Shown piece by piece: positions 1 through 11,032 of a DNA stretch of 64,000 nt. The notes under the pieces were generated by a model. That model did not search any database. It saw only the letters and a list, made by a program, of their open reading frames with translations, and was not told the origin of the DNA. The translations under genes and the position numbers were made by a program. How positions within the stretch are numbered: position 1 is the stretch's first letter; every line of letters begins with the position of its first letter. The stretch is from Mucor racemosus (Eukaryota; Mucoromycota; Mucoromycetes; Mucorales; Mucoraceae): NCBI GenBank assembly GCA_027405735.1, contig JAPEHQ010000005.1, positions 1,240,001 through 1,304,000 on the forward strand. The letters are read 5' to 3'.

Positions 1-336
1 ATACCAACATGACACATTACTATTAAATAACATCTAAACTACCTTACCACACCATTAATTTCCCAAATCAAATAGTATATAAACCCTATTAATTTCATTC
101 CAATAAACGATATCTCTTTACTTGATTAAATTTCTAACTTTATTTAACTTAAACATATTTTGATAAATCACATATTACTATAATTTCAAATAAATGTATA
201 CAAAAGATTACACACAAAGTCTGTGTGTACCTGACAACAATAAAAAAAAAAAGGGAATTGCTAATTGATTCGCAACAAGGTTGAAAATCTGATATAGCTT
301 CATACACCACAAATAGTGAATTCGACAAAAAAGAAA
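1..336. other. AT-rich intergenic, nothing recognised
   Basis: No open frame with coding character and no match to the repeats found elsewhere in the window. Its right edge carries the Pol III terminator of the adjacent tRNA. Confidence 0.5.
327..332 (-). terminator. RNA polymerase III terminator of tRNA-Ile
   Basis: Six A residues on the + strand (T6 in the transcript direction) begin four bases beyond the tRNA discriminator base. A T run of four or more is the usual Pol III stop. Confidence 0.8.
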
Positions 337-410
337 TGCTCATTAACAGGGTCGAACTGTTGACCTTGGCGTTATTAGCACCACGCTCTAACCAACTGAG
401 CTAAACGAGC
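337..410 (-). tRNA. tRNA-Ile (anticodon AAT)
   Basis: The reverse strand folds into a full cloverleaf. The seven-base-pair acceptor stem GCTCGTT/AATGAGC has one G-T pair, followed by a GCTC/GAGC D stem with GG in the loop. The anticodon stem TGGTG/CGCCA holds a CTAATAA loop with AAT at positions 34-36. The T arm AACAG/CTGTT has a TTCGACC loop, and the discriminator is A. No intron. AAT (inosine-modified in the tRNA) reads ATT/ATC isoleucine codons. A T6 terminator follows directly. Confidence 0.95.
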
Positions 411-734
411 TTCTATGACTGTTAGATCAAACTTAAATATATAGCTATATAACAAAAGGTTTTGCGCACTGCAATTAAAGTCCGTATTACTTCGTTTTCG
501 CTGCAGGTAGTAGGTCCATATACTTTTTTAATGTAGAGAAAATTATGGAAGTAATGAAAAAATGATGAAATATTTGCTTTCCTCTAGGTGAATTTTTTAA
601 AAAAGAGCTTTTCTCTGAAATTCCAAAATATTTGTTTCCTTTTTTTTTAAAAAAATATGAAAACGATTTATTGGAAAAGATTTTTCGAATAAAAAATACC
701 AGCATGTATTTGAATGCAAGGATGGATATATATA
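411..734. other. Intergenic, nothing recognised
   Basis: AT-rich with homopolymer runs; only short shadow frames. No second copy of this stretch was seen in the window. Confidence 0.4.
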
Positions 735-1115
735 TTTTACTTTTATAAATCCTTTAAAGTTTGTGATTTTGTGGACTTTTTTTTTTCGAATCCGGTTTAC
801 CATCCTACACTTTCCAGGTTAACCCTGTTATTAGACTAATGTTGTATGTTGTATTTTATACTTCACATGAAACAAGCAGCATTTTAATAATTAGTTATAC
901 AGTCGAACCTTAATTTTTGCATGAAATTTCGATACCTGCATCTCATATATCTGCTTGATATATTTAAACAGCCGCGTCCGGACTGTCCGGTAATTTCTAG
1001 AAAAAATTTACAGCTTGGAGATATTATTAGATGGCCGTGCCCGGAGATTGTTCGGCTTTTTTTTTTTTTTTTTGTTGGAAAAGTGACCATTGAAAAAAAT
1101 GTGGGTCACATAGCT
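735..1115 (+). repeat. Dispersed repeat G, copy 1
   Basis: Matches 50216-51130 over its whole length (after removing an LTR there) and 10608-10790 over its right half. All three share a GC-rich patch, CCGCGTCCGGACTGTCCGG in copies 1 and 2, followed about 60 bases later by a second CCGG/CGTCC patch and a long T run, standing out from an AT-rich background. Non-coding. This copy is the undisturbed counterpart of the site where a solo LTR sits in copy 3 (motif ATAAATCCTTTAAA near 745). Confidence 0.75.
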
Positions 1116-1185
1116 CACATACTGTATAATATTTACCATGTTTTCTCCCTCCATAAAAAAATCAATCTGGAAATTCAGTTGCCAA

Positions 1186-1312
1186 TGTCGGTTTTTGAGA
1201 TGTCAAACAGCCATTTTTAGAGACAAAATCCATTTCTAACTCATATTGCTATAAACAGACTTTTAAATCAAGACCTAGGAGCTCTTTTTTTTTTACCATT
1301 GTTGACTAGTAT
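1186..1312 (+). mobile_element. LTR family J, truncated copy
   Basis: Starts TGTCGGTTTTTGAG and aligns with the complete J LTRs at 28958-29450 and 25800-26030, including the shared block around AGCCATTTT. It is cut at 1312/1313 by the CACTACGCCG terminus of the next element. It also shows the undisturbed site (CTAACTCATATTG near 1238) into which LTR N inserted at 29016. Confidence 0.7.
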
Positions 1313-2160
1313 CACTACGCCGAACTATTATGCTTCTCATGGGCATAGTGATCTGTACAGATGGGTAGAATAAAAACTTTTATGCAGATCAGGTAGCCCA
1401 GATGAGCAGAGCAATGAGATCAAAGTTTTACAATCAATTTACTAAAGTATATCAATCATAATATAATTAATAACACAGATAATTTGAATGGTTTAAAGCA
1501 GATGAGAGTTACTCTGATTCAACAGAATTGCCTTATTGACGAGATATATCAATTTGAAATTTGGGGTTTGAAAGAGTTCTGCCCTTGTTCTTCTTTTGGG
1601 GATCAAATGGGAACAACGTCAACAACCTGTTTGGCAACACTAAAAGTATTTATGTCTTTATAAATTTCTGTTTGTAACACACAAAAACGACTGATTTAGG
1701 ATTATTTTTCTTTTTTTCTTTCCCACTTTCCTCAGCTCTTTTCTTTATGTTTAAAACTACAATAAAAAACCAATATCTTTTATAAACTGAAATCAAGCAG
1801 CAGGTACAATTACATGTTTTTCCTATTATTTATTTGGAAAAAAATTATTAACTGTTAATGTTAAGGGCGCGTTATAGTATTATTTTTTTTGAAAAAGAAA
1901 GCATCCAAGACTTAGTCATTTTTTCCCATCATCTTCGTTAAAATCAATGCTTTTTTGGTCTAAAATCGATATCTACCTGCAGAAAAATTGGTGATTATGT
2001 GATTATAAGAGTATGTATAGTATTTATTTGTTAATTTGAATGAATGAATAAACTCATGTTAATCTATTTAGCTTCTAAAAAAATATTTGTTTCTGTTTAA
2101 TGACCAACAGCCAAGAAGAGGAAAGCAAAATGTTGTCTTGTATAACACTACTACCAACTA
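1313..2160 (+). mobile_element. Left end of a CACTA-terminus element (K, copy 1)
   Basis: Begins CACTACGCCGAAC and aligns for about 850 bases with 45074-45895, which begins CACTACGGCCGAG. Both have an inner CATAGTG a few tens of bases in, giving a subterminal hairpin. 5'-CACTA termini are typical of the CACTA/EnSpm (CMC) superfamily; assignment rests on the termini only because no transposase is visible in this segment. Confidence 0.55.
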
Positions 2161-2874
2161 TCAAAGGTACAGCATAATCATCACTTGTTGATTAATTTTA
2201 CTGATAAATCAATTTTTATACATCAAAAGTAAAGGTGTGTTTAGTTCAAAACGCTTGAAACAATTCAATTATGCTATTTTACATGGTTTATCATTTTTTG
2301 CTCATCCAATTGCTATATTTGATTTTAATATTTCGTTTATTATACTGCTAATCAACTCGTTCGTCCATTAGAGTTAACTCACCATCCTTGATTAGTAGCG
2401 TAGTAGTATCTATAATAACGGTCCATTATTAGCTCATGGTATGCAAAACTATTAAAAGAGATCGTCTAATTCCAAATTTATCTGATTAAACTGCTGATGC
2501 TAAACTGGCATCAATTAGTTATGTTGACTCGAAACAAAGTAGGGCGTTTTATCAAGTACAATGTTGGCATTCAATGTATTTCAGTTAAATTAAACAGACA
2601 AAAATATGGTTCATGCAGAGATACATGAATGTGTGAGAGAGCTCAGATCTATAAACATAAAAAAATGGTCCGAATTATGATGCTTCGTCGACCTGTACAA
2701 GATTTTTTTGTGGCGATACCTGGTGGTTCAAGTGTAATATAGGCATTTAATTGCCAAACGTATCAAATCAAGATGAAGTTGATTGGTTGATATAACGGAT
2801 AATAAATGCAATGTCATTTATTAAATGGGTGAATATAAATGTATAAAGCGAAGCTTACTTTTTTTGAATAAAAG
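2161..2874. other. Element interior with decayed coding-like sequence
   Basis: Between the CACTA end and an LTR. Around 2460-2640 on the + strand one frame has coding-like composition (a stretch reading ADAKLASISYVDSKQSRAFY) but is broken by TGA/TAA stops on both sides. The family was not recognised; it may be a remnant of a transposon protein or of another captured gene. Confidence 0.3.
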
Positions 2875-3597
2875 TGCAGTGGAATTACATACTAAAAACG
2901 CTTGATAAAAATAAAACAACCTAAATTCCAAGTGTCGCTCATAAGATATGATGCCACTTGAAATGTGAACAACAATAATAAACAAACGCTTTAATTGAAC
3001 ACAATAACAAACGCATGCCAAAAATATGAAATACCTTTTTGAACCATACATGTCGTGTAGATGATAGCACCCTTGATCACGGCGCAATTAATTACACAAA
3101 TGACATATATATCAAAGCAGGATTCTATCCAAATCAATAATAATAATAAACAAAGATATCAATTTAGTCAACTGCTCATATATATTGAAGTTGCACTATC
3201 AATATAAATAAGATTCAAGCATATAAAAACTACCCCTTAAAAATCAAGGCTACATAAAATAGATATAACAAAAATAAACAAAACAACCATTTCCCAAAAG
3301 ATCGATATTGTCACACTTGACATCAATCACTTATGGTCAATGCTCTACATAATTTACCCCTTAAAATATCAAATCAATAACAATGTACTCGAAACTGGAA
3401 GATTACTAAATATACATCCATTCAAGCCTGATGGTATCCAAGTTCTCCAAATCACTATAAATACCCTCATACTTTTTCAATTATTTTAAATCTTCAGAAA
3501 TTTTTTGTAATAAAAACTTTAGCTGATTATAATTGTATTTCTACTGCTTTTATTTTTTATTTTTTTATTTTAGTAAATAACTTCGTCATTTACTGCA
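2875..3597 (+). mobile_element. LTR family L, copy 1
   Basis: Runs from TGCAGTGGAATTACATAC to CGTCATTTACTGCA (TG..CA with TGCAGT/ACTGCA inverted ends). Other copies are L2 at 46282-46834, L3 (5' part) at 40283-40685 and L4 (3' part, inverted) at 44739-45073. No matching 5-bp flanks, so it is a recombined or internal LTR and not a simple solo insertion. Confidence 0.75.
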
Positions 3598-4075
3598 GAA
3601 ATTACTAATAACTCTGATTAACATTAATAAGTTCAAAAATTATAATTAAGTGCAATAATTGCTACTAGATCGCATAATTTGATATGTAGAAAACTTTTGA
3701 AGCATTCATTCTTTTTTTTGGCAATGCTACAAATCATTGTGCAATATGACTGAATATTAATAAATCAGAGAAAATAAAACTGGTAAAAAGCTGATACCCA
3801 ACAATGTACATCAAGGCCAAGATAGATAAAAGGTGCATTCATTGCGTAGTGGAGGCCGCAGCATTTTGATGGATAGAAATTACAGGACCAAGATGTTGTG
3901 TTTGCCCAGAATTTTTGAAAGGATTTAAAAAAAGCATACTTCATCAAACTTACTTAGATTTTAGGTAATCACCATATGATATTAATGTCATCTTGTTTTT
4001 TATTTAATTGCTGTATTATTAAAAAACAAATTTTTTATAGCATATAACAATGACAATTGGATGTTTCTGATTTCA

Positions 4076-4305
4076 GATTGACATTTATCATAAGGTGGGC
4101 TGATGATATGTTTGATACTACTGTAGATGGGACCAGTCAATTTAATTTATGGAATTTGAATGCAAATACCAAGGAACCATTTGTAAGTACTCAAGTTGGT
4201 TACGGTAAAAAAGCATTGAATAAATTGGCTTAGCACAAAGAGGTTAAAAAGGCAGAAATTATAGGTTCCAGTGATGGCCATGTTTATATTTATGATATTG
4301 GAGAG
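4076..4305 (+). pseudogene. Captured dynein intermediate chain exon fragment (copy A)
   Basis: The + frame reads a WD-repeat segment typical of cytoplasmic dynein 1 intermediate chain: DGTSQFNLWNLNANT, then KALNKLA, a TAG stop where the other copies have TGG (Trp), then SSDGHVYIYDIGE. This chain links dynein to dynactin and cargo. The fragment is about 75 residues against the several hundred of the full protein. A TTTCAG acceptor precedes it and GAG|GTAAC follows, so genomic DNA with splice sites was captured, not a processed mRNA. No promoter or start codon; non-functional as protein. Confidence 0.8.
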
Positions 4306-5585
4306 GTAACACTGAAACTCAATGTAAATCACTTTTAGCGCAGTAATTATAAAGTAAGATTATATTATCATTAAATAAACTATCACACAATAATAACATT
4401 TATAAGGATTTACAGTAATAAGCTTGAATCAAGTGGATACAGTATCATAAATCCTTGAAAAAGTTTTCAAGTATTATAAAATCTCTTATTTTTAAGACTT
4501 ACAAGGCTTATAAGCGGAATATTAATTTAGAAAATTATTTTTGTCCAGATCATCAATTTTGACATTTTTTAAATTTTTTTTTCTGATTTTGCAAATCTAG
4601 AGTTAAGTATAGTGCCGATTATTAAAACAAAAAATATACATATACTGTATGCAGAATTTGATTCTCTATTTGCTCAATAAAAAATAACAGACATTTTTAT
4701 TGCAAAATATTACGTGAAAATCCTTTAACCAAAAAACCGTTTTTGGGATAAAAGTACAAATTTTTATTACTTAACATTTAATATTAAGCTTTTATATAAT
4801 GTATATTAGCTATTGCTACAATTTTCTCTCACAATGTAGTATGTTTAAACGTCAATTTTGGTATCAAAATTTGATTTTTCTGTTTTTTGATCTAAATCAT
4901 GAGTGTTGGTAAGGATAAAATGAGCCCCAAAAATGTCCGCTAAAAAGTCTGAATTTTCAGACAATACGTGGTTAAGTATAAGAAAAGTTTTAAAAAACCC
5001 GCTTTTTTATTTAAAACTTAGATATATGCCATAGTATAAAAGACTTAGCCATTTAATCTTTCTCTGCTTCAATTACGGCGTTGATCTACAGTCTCGCTTT
5101 TGCAATTTTTTGATGAATGTATGATATGACAGACAGTTTTTCTAGTAGAAAAATATATGTTTCTATGATAGCAGATATTGCCTATTTTGTTTAGTTTTTG
5201 GGTTGATGCGCTGTAATGCTGCTTTTACATTGGCTGAAATGTGCAATAATATAGCAGGGTTTTAATTGCTCTGAATAATGTAAAGCCTTGAAAATCCTTT
5301 TCTACGTGCGTTGTTTCTCTCTTTTTGTTTTCATATTTCAAGGATATTATTCACCGTTTGATAAGGCATATCAGACTATCAAGCTGATGTTCTTTTCTTT
5401 TATCTGAATACGCATTCTAACATAAGGGACTAATGTTATAATTTAAGTAGCAGTTGTTATATTAGAGACTGATATTTTTATTTAACCGCATTTTAGGATC
5501 AAATATTATTATTTACTACTGTATTACTGAAGGTATTTCTTGATTACCTGATCAAATCGAAAGCAATGATAGTTATATCTACTCA

Positions 5586-5768
5586 ATGAAAAGCAAGAAC
5601 TGGCTACAAACTCGCGAAATGTTCCAGAAAAGCGATAAAATTTTAAATTATATAGAATCACAAAAAAACAATGATCTAATGTATTGCCTAATAACCATAG
5701 TTTTGATCGTAGCTACTGTATACTTGAAAACAAATCTTTTTACAGCTGACAATCGTAAACTAAAATAG
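5586..5768 (+). CDS. Hypothetical 60-aa single-span membrane protein in repeat M
   Basis: A complete frame MKSKNW.. to ..NRKLK. Residues 1-30 are polar; 31-47 (LMYCLITIVLIVATVYL) form one hydrophobic span, and a short basic tail follows. Homologous DNA at 8021-8150, 49162-49330 and the inverted copy near 42260-42400 all carry stops, so this may simply be a repeat copy that happens to be open. No family recognised. Confidence 0.2.
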   Translation: MKSKNWLQTREMFQKSDKILNYIESQKNNDLMYCLITIVLIVATVYLKTNLFTADNRKLK

Positions 5769-5823
5769 TAAGTTTAAAGAAGGTTAATTTGTTTAAATTT
5801 CATGTGTGATAAAGTAACATATA

Positions 5824-7461
5824 CAGTGAGTTCCAAAACCCTTTCAATGTTTTGAAATTTTGAATGAAACTAGCCATATCTTTCGCAATTTCAATCGGAG
5901 ATACTTTAAATTTCTATTATAAGTAATTTGAAATATTTCTAATAATTTGCAAAAAGTCCGACCTAATTATTTAAAGTTCCGCAAAAAATATGTCAATTCA
6001 AAAACGGGTACATCATTGAAAGGGTTTTGGAAGCATAGGATAAAAATTACAATTTAGTAGCCCACAGCTTGTACATTAACGCTGGATATCTTATAAAACA
6101 GAGAAATATGCGGAAAATATATGAGATGTTTTTCAACTTTTACCTTACCTTTTTTACTAGTAGTTTCAAGCAAAATCATCAAGATGAAAACTGTATCAGA
6201 TGCCAAACGTAATGATGTTATCTCTCTGTTAAATTCAGGCCATACCGTATCGAAAATTGCTCGTCGTGTAGATGTTAGTCAAGCCACAGTACGTCGTATT
6301 GGAAAAAAGGCCTGTCCTGACCGAGAAAAACTTAAAGGAGGCCAACCATCGAAGCTGACTACTGTGGATAAGAGATATTGTGTCCATGAAATCACCAAAG
6401 GTGGCTTGGATAATGCGGTACAAGCCAAAAAAGAGTTTCGTCGTAATCTACACGTTAATGTCAGTGCGAATACTGTACGTAGGACTCTTTCGGATAATGG
6501 TTTAGGCGCATTACCTAAGATAAAATAGCCAGAAATTAGTGATGAAAATGCGAAGGATCGCCTCCGCTGGTGCAAAAACAAAATTGATTGGACTTTGGAG
6601 GACTGGAAACGTGTTATATTTACCGATGAGGCTGGAATTAACCGTTTTAACTCTGATGGTTGTATTTGGTGCTGGAAAAAAGACAACGAGGAGATAAAAC
6701 CTAGGCATACCAAAAAAACAAGAAAGCATGGAGATGATCGCATCATGATTTGGAGCACTATTTCTTGGTCTGGTGTTGGCTGGTTGTGCAAGATCGAAGG
6801 TAATATGAACTCTGAACTATACAAAACTATTGTTGATGACGATTTGGAGAAATCCATTGACGATATGTGCCAAAAATTGAAGCTACGTCGTAATCAAGTC
6901 ATTCTTCAGCAAGACAATGATTCCAAACACACCTCGAAGTTAATGAAAAAACACTTCGAAACAAAAAAATATAGAGTAATGTCATGGCCAGCACAATCCA
7001 CAGACCTCAATTCCATTGAAAATATGTGTAGGTTATTGAAAATCCGTTTAAATGAATATGATACACCTCCAGAAGGCATGAATGACATTTGGAAGAGAAC
7101 ACAAGAGATTTGGTAAGAAAAAATAACAGTTGAGGAATGCCAAAGGGTTATTTCGAGTATGCCTGATCGTTTGAAAGCTTGCATTAAAGCAAAGGGTTAC
7201 GGCATTGATTATTAACTGCGTTTAATAAACTTCAATTTTTTTTTGGTAATGCTTCCAAAACCCTTTCAATGATGTACCCGTTTTTGAATTGACATATTTT
7301 TTGCGGAACTTTAAATAATTAGGTCGGATTTTTTGAAAATTATTGGAAATATTTCAAATTACTTATAATAAAAATTTAAAGTATCTCCGATTGAAATTGC
7401 GAAAGATATGGCTAGTTTCATTCAAAATTTCAAAACATTGAAAGGGTTTTGGAACTCACTG
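5824..7461 (+). mobile_element. Tc1/mariner-superfamily transposon, full length
   Basis: 1638 bp flanked by TA (5822-5823 and 7462-7463). Terminal inverted repeats (TIRs) of 213 bp (5824-6036 and 7249-7461) begin CAGTGAGTTCC, and the motif CCAAAACCCTTTCAATG recurs at both ends of each TIR. One DD34E transposase reading frame lies between them, broken by two nonsense codons. It sits between two copies of the same repeat-M segment, which are not contiguous parts of one unit (see findings). Confidence 0.95.
6184..7215 (+). pseudogene. Tc1-type DD34E transposase with two nonsense codons
   Basis: One frame of 343 codons from ATG 6184 to TAA 7213-7215. The N-terminal helix-turn-helix region is ISLLNSGHTVSKIARRVDVS followed by QATVRRI. 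Catalytic triad: D in FTDEAG, D in LQQDND and E in LNSIEN, with 34 residues between the last two, which is the Tc1 DD34E spacing. TAG at 6526-6528 and TAA at 7114-7116 interrupt it in frame; the protein resumes in the same frame after both. An upstream in-frame ATG at 6121 is possible, but 6184 fits the family's usual start. The copy is presumably inactive, although its TIRs could still be acted on in trans. Confidence 0.9.
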
Positions 7462-7463
7462 TA

Positions 7464-8166
7464 CCATAGTATAAGAGACTTAGCCATTCAATCATGCTAT
7501 GCTCAATTATGGCGTTGCTCTACGGGCTCGCGTTTGCAATTTTTTGATGAATCTATGATATGACAGCCGGTTTTTTTGGTAGAAAATGCGTGTTTCTATG
7601 ATAAAAGATATTTCCTGCTTTGTTTAGTTTATGGGTTGATGCGCTATAATGCTGCTTTTACATTGGATGAAATAATGTGCAATTTAGCAGGGTTTTAATT
7701 GTGCTAAATAATGTTGTAAAGCCTTGAAAATCCTTTTCTACGTGTGTTGTTTCTCTCTTTTTGTTTTCATATTCCAAAGATATTATTCATCGTTTGATAA
7801 GGCATATCAGACTATCTAGCTGATGTTCTTTTCTTGTATCTGAATACGCATGCTAACATAAAGGACTAATGTTTTTAATATAAGTAGCAGTCGTTATATT
7901 AGAGACTGATATTTTTATTTAGCCGCATTTTAGGATCAAATATTATTATTTACTACTGTATTACTGAAGGTATTTCTTGATTACCTGATCAAATCGAAAG
8001 CAATGATAGTTATTATCTACTCAATGAAAAGCAAGAACTGGTGACAAGCCCTCGAAATGTTCGAGAAAAGTGATAAAATTTCAAATGGTATAGAAATACA
8101 GAAAAAGGATAATCTAATGTTTTGCCTAATAACTATAACCATAGTTTTGATTGTAGCTATTCTTGA
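7464..8166 (+). repeat. Second partial copy of repeat M right of the Tc1 element
   Basis: Aligns with 5029-5790, the same stretch that lies just left of the transposon, so about 700-790 bases are duplicated around it. Ends where LTR F1 begins. Carries a stop-ridden version of the small membrane frame. Confidence 0.8.
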
Positions 8167-8885
8167 TGTCGTATATTTTCAGGTTTGATATATAACACTT
8201 AACAAAGAATACAATTAAAAGAGAATGAGTAATAAATCAGTTCTTCAATTGTATAATAAAAACAAGATATCGTTTATTTATGTTTTATCAATAACAATAA
8301 GAATTGAACAATAGTAAAAGGTGGAGTTTATTCAATGTACAATGTGAGGATATATGTAATAGACGGCAATCTCGGGTAATACAATGATGATATTGGTACA
8401 CCCAGGACTGAGACTATAAAAATAGATATCGGTAATGCCATATACTGTATAGATTCTGATATAACAATTTAGATATGAAAGTATGGCCTTTTATATTGAT
8501 TTGATATTGGGATTCTGAGATGTAATTTAAGGCACTATCAAACCATTAGATTTGTTTGATAGTAATCTATGATTGAAATGGATCAATCGTAATTTAACCG
8601 CACTTGCAGGGCTTGTGGTTTGCCTTGTTTCAATGCTGCGCTAACTGTGCTTGGATGTTGATTTGATAGCTACTTGATTGATTGATCGCTGGGATAAAAT
8701 AATATGGTGTCATAATTGAGGTCCAAGCGTTTTTGGTAATTGCTGGATAAACTTAGTACGCTAGGAATTTCTTATATCAAATATCAAGATTTTGCACTTC
8801 AATACATGTTGTAGTAGTCAATATATTGTAAGATGTATTGATACTGTAGAAGGTGATAATATATGGTACTTGGGTGCATACAACA
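8167..8885 (-). mobile_element. LTR family F, copy 1
   Basis: On the minus strand it runs TGTTGTAT...ATACGACA, the same ends as the TSD-flanked solo LTR at 50233-50767, but is about 180 bases longer because of an internal block near 8280-8480. Flanks (CTTGA and ATGCT) do not match, so recombination after insertion is likely. Confidence 0.7.
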
Positions 8886-8960
8886 ATGCTATAAATACCT
8901 AAAAGATTTTTACCTTCGTACTTTATTCTAATGGAGACTTTCCACGATTGCAAGGTTTTC

Positions 8961-9510
8961 CTAATCTTCCAAGAAGAATTTTCTTGGAATAAATTGGTCA
9001 GCTATACTACCTTTGGAAATGTTGAGAAACTCTGCTTCTTCACTTTCAATTGAAGCATAATATTCAACAGGAAGAACATTGTTATCTTTGTCATCTTCAC
9101 TATCTTCATTTACGTTGCAATCCAAGGGCTCAAAGTTTCCATTAACGTCTTGCACACTACTTTGATTGCTTGACAATGATGATCCTTCATTGTTGTTCAA
9201 TTCCGCAGTAAAAAATTCCTTTATTGGAAAGTATTAACAATGTAAATCAAATATTACTTAATTTATATGAAATATACACCTACTGTACTTCGGAAGAGGA
9301 ACTACTGGCTATATCATCAAAAGAAGGTTGATGTCTCACCAAATGTTGACGCTTTATTATCAGGATTGGAGCTTGCAGAAGAGTTTTGTTCTGTTAATGT
9401 CGCTTAAAGAATAGAAGAAATGCATCCATCCTTCTTTGATATGTGTCTTTTTTTGGCATATTTTTAGAGCCTTTAACTCGACCACCACCAGTAACTGAAA
9501 ATTTTGTCAT
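8961..9510 (-). pseudogene. Unrecognised protein, decayed (MTKFSVTGGGRVKGSKN...)
   Basis: From ATG 9510 the minus strand reads MTKFSVTGGGRVKGSKNMPK, continues to FFKRH, meets TAA at 9394-9396, and continues in the same frame through IIKRQHLVRHQPSFDD. A plausible intron (9219-9288, GTACAG..AAAG) joins to EFFTAELNNNEGSS and an acidic tail ending FIPRKFFLED. Without the stop it would be about 160 residues: basic head, acidic Ser/Asn-rich tail. It lies beside transposon debris, so it may be the N-terminal part of a transposon-encoded protein; I do not recognise the family with confidence. Confidence 0.4.
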
Positions 9511-10607
9511 TTTGAAGATTTTTAATTATATTTTTTTTAAACGATCAAATAAATATCATAAATTATTCAGAACTAATGCAGTTTTTTTTAACATTTCAAG
9601 AAAGACAATAATAAATCAAAATTGTAGGTTTTATATATACATATACACTGTATGCCCCTCCCTTCATGGGTTTTAGGTCAGCGCTGGTATATAAGAAGTT
9701 TACCCCGGTTGTAGGAATCCAGGAACAGTTATTAAAATTCAACATGACCTGACATTTAGTAACTCATACTAAATGTCATACCTAACCACTAGCATTAACA
9801 ACGAATACTAGGAACACTCAGCAACACTTAGCAACAATGAAACATGAGAAATTCTACATCTTATGCAAATAATGATACAGTTATTTACATATTCCATTGT
9901 ATATGATTTGTTCCCAAATCATATCAAGTATCTCATCAATACCCGGCAATTAATTAATAATATCAATAACCATATAACTATCTAGAAACCATATAATATG
10001 AAGCATCAATGAACTAATAAAATGTATCTTTTAGCAGAGTATTTTTATATTGGTATCTTTTGATATAACAAGCGCATCAATAAATACAGTGATTCACAGG
10101 ACAGCATTAACACTCAATAACCTCATTTAACTCAAATACTAATTTGGATCAAAAACATCCAATTTAAAACCCAATAACCTCTGAATCAGACGCTTTCATT
10201 GGATTAGAGGGCCACTTCTGCTACAAAAATGTAATTATAAAAAGCGATAGAAAATACAATTATAGCTCTTCTAAGTTTATTAAAGGTATAAAGTAAAGCA
10301 ACCCTTCATCTACTCGATGGATCGTTGTGTTATTTATATTAAATGTCTAATTCAAATTACTAATGCAGTAATTTGATCTTCTTGGTTTTAAAGCTGATGG
10401 GAAAAGGGATCAGCAATTACTAATTCAGGTTATACAATTATCTATAATTGCTGTTTGTGATTTTAAATTATAGTTAAGTTTCTATATTTCATAATCTTGG
10501 TTCTCACACCAGATTCATGTTATTCATTACTAATTCAATTTGATGTGGGAAAGACTGCCGGTAGTTCACATCAACTTCTATGAACAGTGACCAGTGAGCC
10601 AATTATG
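9511..10607. other. AT-rich intergenic, nothing recognised
   Basis: No supported gene. The short + frame at 9443-9676 is antisense to the start of the decayed gene on the other strand. No repeat partner was found in the window. Confidence 0.4.
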
Positions 10608-10790
10608 AAACCTGCATCTCTCACAGCTGCTTGAGATATTTAAACAGCCGCGTCCGGACTGTCCGGTGTTTTTTTTTCTGGAAATTTACAGCTTGGAAAT
10701 ATTAGACGGCCGCGTCCGAATATTGTTCGGCGTTTTTTTTGGAAGAGCGATCACTAGCAAAAATGTGGATCACGTACAGTAATTTCAGTG
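10608..10790 (+). repeat. Dispersed repeat G, copy 2 (partial)
   Basis: Matches the right half of copies 1 and 3: CCTGCATCTC..., then CCGCGTCCGGACTGTCCGG, then a second CCGCGTCCG patch and a T run. Lacks the left half that the others have. Confidence 0.7.
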
Positions 10791-10937
10791 TAATTATTAT
10801 TGATGCTTTACGAAAGGCATCCTATTGGCATAGGCGGCCTAGTTAAACGGCTATGATGTACAAACTGATTTGGCAAATTCGAAGTATCAATAAACGGATA
10901 ATAATTCTCCATTTTATGTAATGAATCATTACGAATA

Positions 10938-11003
10938 GGGTTGTTGTCGAGCCCAGCTTATACTAGTAAATTTGGCTGGCAAAACCCGGCTCGACATCAA
11001 TGC
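10938..11003 (+). mobile_element. 66-bp TA-flanked hairpin MITE, copy 1
   Basis: Flanked by TA on both sides. Left end GGGTTGTTGTCGAGCC and right end GGCTCGACATCAATGC are imperfect inverted repeats; the centre has the conserved ACTAGTAAATTTGGC. Copies of exactly the same length are at 26063, 38175 and 39644. Far too short to encode anything; TA duplication suggests mobilisation by a Tc1/mariner-type transposase. Confidence 0.8.
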
Positions 11004-11032
11004 TAGTTAGTTAGGTATACACAGCTTTCTAT

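Larger units (their letters stand above)
3598..5821 (+). repeat. Repeat unit M, copy A (carries dynein fragment)
   Basis: Aligns with 46835-49400 (copy C), inverted with 42200-44738 (copy B), and with 51200-53000 (copy D). Contains the dynein intermediate chain fragment at 4076-4305 and a small membrane-type frame at 5586-5768. The right end is interrupted by the Tc1 element at TA 5822-5823. It is the most diverged of the four copies upstream of the dynein fragment. Confidence 0.8.

Noticed and set aside
6279..6857. 192-codon minus-strand frame
   Set aside because: Lies wholly antisense to the Tc1 transposase, which has clear catalytic motifs on the + strand.
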